From positions 199,605-263,604 of the forward strand of contig DAHXKG010000002.1 in the NCBI GenBank assembly GCA_027366525.1: a DNA stretch of 64,000 nucleotides. Reading direction: 5' to 3'. This DNA comes from a candidate division FCPU426 bacterium. Lineage in GTDB: Bacteria; Oederibacteriota; Muellerivitia; Muellerivitales; DAHXKG01. The notes beneath the pieces are model-generated. The model saw only the letters and a list, made by a program, of their open reading frames with translations. It was not told where the DNA came from and did not search any database. A program made the translations under genes and the position numbers. Position 1 is the first letter of the stretch. Each line of letters opens with the position of its first letter. Shown in pieces: positions 62,438 to 64,000 of this stretch.

Positions 62438-63409
62438 TTAATTTTTAAAAATCCTTTTAATATATTGAAATTCATCTTCGGTTAATGGGCTGTCTGATAA
62501 TTGTAGATTTAACTTAACTTGATCCAAGGTTCTAAAGCCAGGAATTACACACGAAACACATTCATGATACAAATCAAATTGTAGCGCCGCACGAACCAAA
62601 TTTTGAATTTGAAATCCAAACTTTTTTTTCAAATCTTCAATTTGCGGTTGTATTTTGAGTAAATATTCAGGTGAAAATCGAATATCATTTTTTCGATGAT
62701 CTCCCGCTTCAAACGAAGGAATATTTTGAGGATTGAATTTTCCTAATAATATCCCTTGATTGAGTGGAGAAAAAGCAACAAAGCTTATTTTATAGTTATG
62801 CATCAAATTTCGAATTGGAGAATTTTCTTTAATAAACTGATCGTCCATTATATGAGCCCAACTTTGAAGAACATTGGGTTTAATCCGAGGAACTAACCGA
62901 ATAAAGTCTTCTGCGGAATATGCGGAAAGACCTATTAAACGTATCTTACCCTCCAAACGAAGGCGATTCATCATATCTATCGCTTCGTCAAGATATTGGT
63001 CATTTTCTCCAAAATCCCCATGATGAAAATAATAAACATCAATGGTATCTCGCTTGAGATTTTGAAGTGATTGTTCACACTGGTGTCGAATATGAATAGC
63101 CTCGTATGCATGAGCTGCCGTTCCTGGAAACCATCCTATTTTTGAGGCAAGAATAATCTTTTTATTATGCTTTTTTAAAATTTTTCCCAACATTCTTTCC
63201 GCACGACCATTACCATATACATCGGCATTATCAAAATGATTCACTCCTGAATCAATAGCAAAATCAATGGCATGTTCAATCTCTGTTTCATCAACATTAG
63301 CCCACCCATTTGGTACCCCATTAACCCAATTTAACCCTCCTAAAGTCCAACAGCCCAAACTAACTTCAGAAACTAAAATATTTGAAGAACCTAATTGTCT
63401 GTATTTCAT
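62438..63409 (-). CDS. Aldo/keto reductase
   Basis: A 323-residue TIM-barrel NADPH oxidoreductase. SEVSLGCWTLGG, the catalytic Asp and Tyr in FDNADVYGNGRAE (residues about 59-71), the catalytic Lys in LASKIGWFPG and the His in YYFHHGDF are present, with a nucleotide-binding C-terminal segment SCVIPGFRTLDQV. The tetrad appears complete. Physiological substrate is unknown. Resemblance is to general AKR of the YajO/Tas group. It appears to be transcribed alone, with a 111-bp gap before dgt. Confidence 0.88.
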   Translation of the reverse strand: MKYRQLGSSNILVSEVSLGCWTLGGLNWVNGVPNGWANVDETEIEHAIDFAIDSGVNHFDNADVYGNGRAERMLGKILKKHNKKIILASKIGWFPGTAAHAYEAIHIRHQCEQSLQNLKRDTIDVYYFHHGDFGENDQYLDEAIDMMNRLRLEGKIRLIGLSAYSAEDFIRLVPRIKPNVLQSWAHIMDDQFIKENSPIRNLMHNYKISFVAFSPLNQGILLGKFNPQNIPSFEAGDHRKNDIRFSPEYLLKIQPQIEDLKKKFGFQIQNLVRAALQFDLYHECVSCVIPGFRTLDQVKLNLQLSDSPLTEDEFQYIKRIFKN

Positions 63410-63556
63410 TTTACCCTCGTTTTATAAATCGCTCGTTTAACTGTTTTTATTCCTCAAAGGAATTCATTATGATATGCATAAAAATAATTTCAAAAAATAG
63501 TATTATGAAATTGTTTTTTTAAAAAAATAATATAAAATTCTATTTTACGATTGAAT

Positions 63557-63632
63557 GGGGGCGTAGCTCAGCTGGGAGAGCACTTCCATGGCATGGAAGG
63601 GGTCGTGGGTTCGATCCCCATCGCCTCCACCA
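63557..63632 (+). tRNA. tRNA-Ala (anticodon GGC)
   Basis: A 76-nt cloverleaf. Acceptor GGGGGCG pairs with CGCCTCC (63622-63628) with a G3-U70 wobble, the alanine identity element. The D arm is GCTC/GAGC, the anticodon stem CTTCC/GGAAG has loop ATGGCAT, and the T arm is GTGGG-TTCGATC-CCCAT. CCA is encoded. The anticodon GGC reads GCC and GCU. It is on the plus strand, against its neighbours. Confidence 0.97.
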
Positions 63633-64000
63633 TTTGTAAAATAATTTATCTACTTAGATAATTAGATAAAGTAAACCCATTGACTTGATTACCTATATTC
63701 TTTACACTTACTAATCATCCAGTTTTTCTCTTTTATACTTGCAAAGCAAAATAAACATTCTAAAAACTTATATCTAATTTTAAAGAAAATAAAAACAAAT
63801 TCAAGCGTATAAACTTTATCGCAATGTGAGATTTAACATATTGATATGGAATGTATGTAATAGATACTTCTCAAATTTTCTGAAACAGCAAAGAATATTC
63901 GATTCTTGTGACACTAGATAAAACCGAAACTTTGGTTCCAGATTTTTTTAGAAACTATTATTTGAATATTTGGATTTGTCAAGATGGTCCGCTAAGCAAC
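63633..64000. other. 368-bp stretch after tRNA-Ala, no complete gene
   Basis: An inverted repeat TTTATCTA (63645-63652) and TAGATAAA (63663-63670) lies close to the tRNA end but lacks a U-tract. A plus-strand frame opens after a TGA near 63882, offers a GTG at 63908 and stays open to the window end (31 codons from the GTG). It lacks a convincing ribosome-binding site and could be chance or the start of a gene that continues outside. No RNA gene or repeat array is visible. Confidence 0.4.

Noticed and set aside
1-64000. CRISPR array, prophage, insertion sequence or toxin-antitoxin pair
   Set aside because: No regularly spaced repeats, transposase, phage structural genes or small paired toxin genes were seen on reading the window.

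Overview
The window is AT-rich chromosomal DNA, apparently from a diderm, LPS-bearing bacterium. The support is an LptE-like lipoprotein, lipoproteins with their own signal peptides, several predicted outer-membrane beta-barrel proteins, a MurJ flippase, and an LysM/M23 envelope peptidase. It encodes de novo NAD, pantothenate, diaminopimelate/lysine and late arginine biosynthesis, which suggests a largely prototrophic cell rather than a reduced symbiont. I cannot assign a phylum from the sequence alone. No phage, insertion sequence, CRISPR array or rRNA operon is visible.

Layout. Positions 1-3708 carry only plus-strand genes: a sigma-70 factor cut by the window edge, apt, tRNA-Arg(CCT), a secreted beta-helix/beta-barrel protein and a membrane TPR protein. 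At 3706-3711 two convergent genes meet stop to stop, and from there to 63409 nearly every gene is on the minus strand. The exceptions are a glutaredoxin and rpsT, with tRNA-Ala(GGC) at the far end. A tyrosine recombinase of the Xer family lies at 4982-6007. Twenty-eight bases upstream of its start is a perfect 14-bp inverted repeat with a 6-bp spacer (6036-6069), the geometry of a dif site. The strand switch, the recombinase and the palindrome together suggest that this is the replication terminus.

The region 6.1-13.5 kb is accessory: an alpha/beta hydrolase, a lipoprotein/outer-membrane protein pair, two unknown genes (one with a Thr-Pro-rich tail) and a membrane protein with a predicted beta-propeller. 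From 13.5 to 25.6 kb lie sppA, a SEC-C protein, an ABC-F ATPase, nudix-miaA-mutL, an FHA-GAF-adenylate cyclase translationally coupled to a Ser/Thr kinase with an NHL propeller, a DNA alkyltransferase and murJ. From 25.6 to 34.6 kb lie rpsT, the conserved leuS-lptE-holA group with an extra secreted-protein gene inserted, an RDD membrane protein, an ArgA-like acetyltransferase, a beta-barrel protein with a clear terminator, and recN.

From 34.7 to 47.5 kb lie a fused indolepyruvate:ferredoxin oxidoreductase, an LysM/M23 peptidase, dxs, a DUF212 protein, ispA, xseB, xseA, a PfkB sugar kinase, a TPR protein and an ABC-2 exporter pair. From 47.5 to 61.1 kb is a tightly packed biosynthetic run, transcribed from high to low coordinates: argD-argF-argG-argH-lysA-dapA-dapB-FAH-folK-deoxynucleoside kinase-panB-panC-panD-nadA-nadX. 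It begins behind a possible attenuator. Aspartate and its derivatives tie much of this run together: NadX and NadA use aspartate for NAD, PanD decarboxylates it to beta-alanine, DapA and DapB use its semialdehyde, and ArgG condenses it with citrulline. The right edge holds a dGTPase, an aldo/keto reductase, tRNA-Ala and a 368-bp stretch without a recognisable complete gene.
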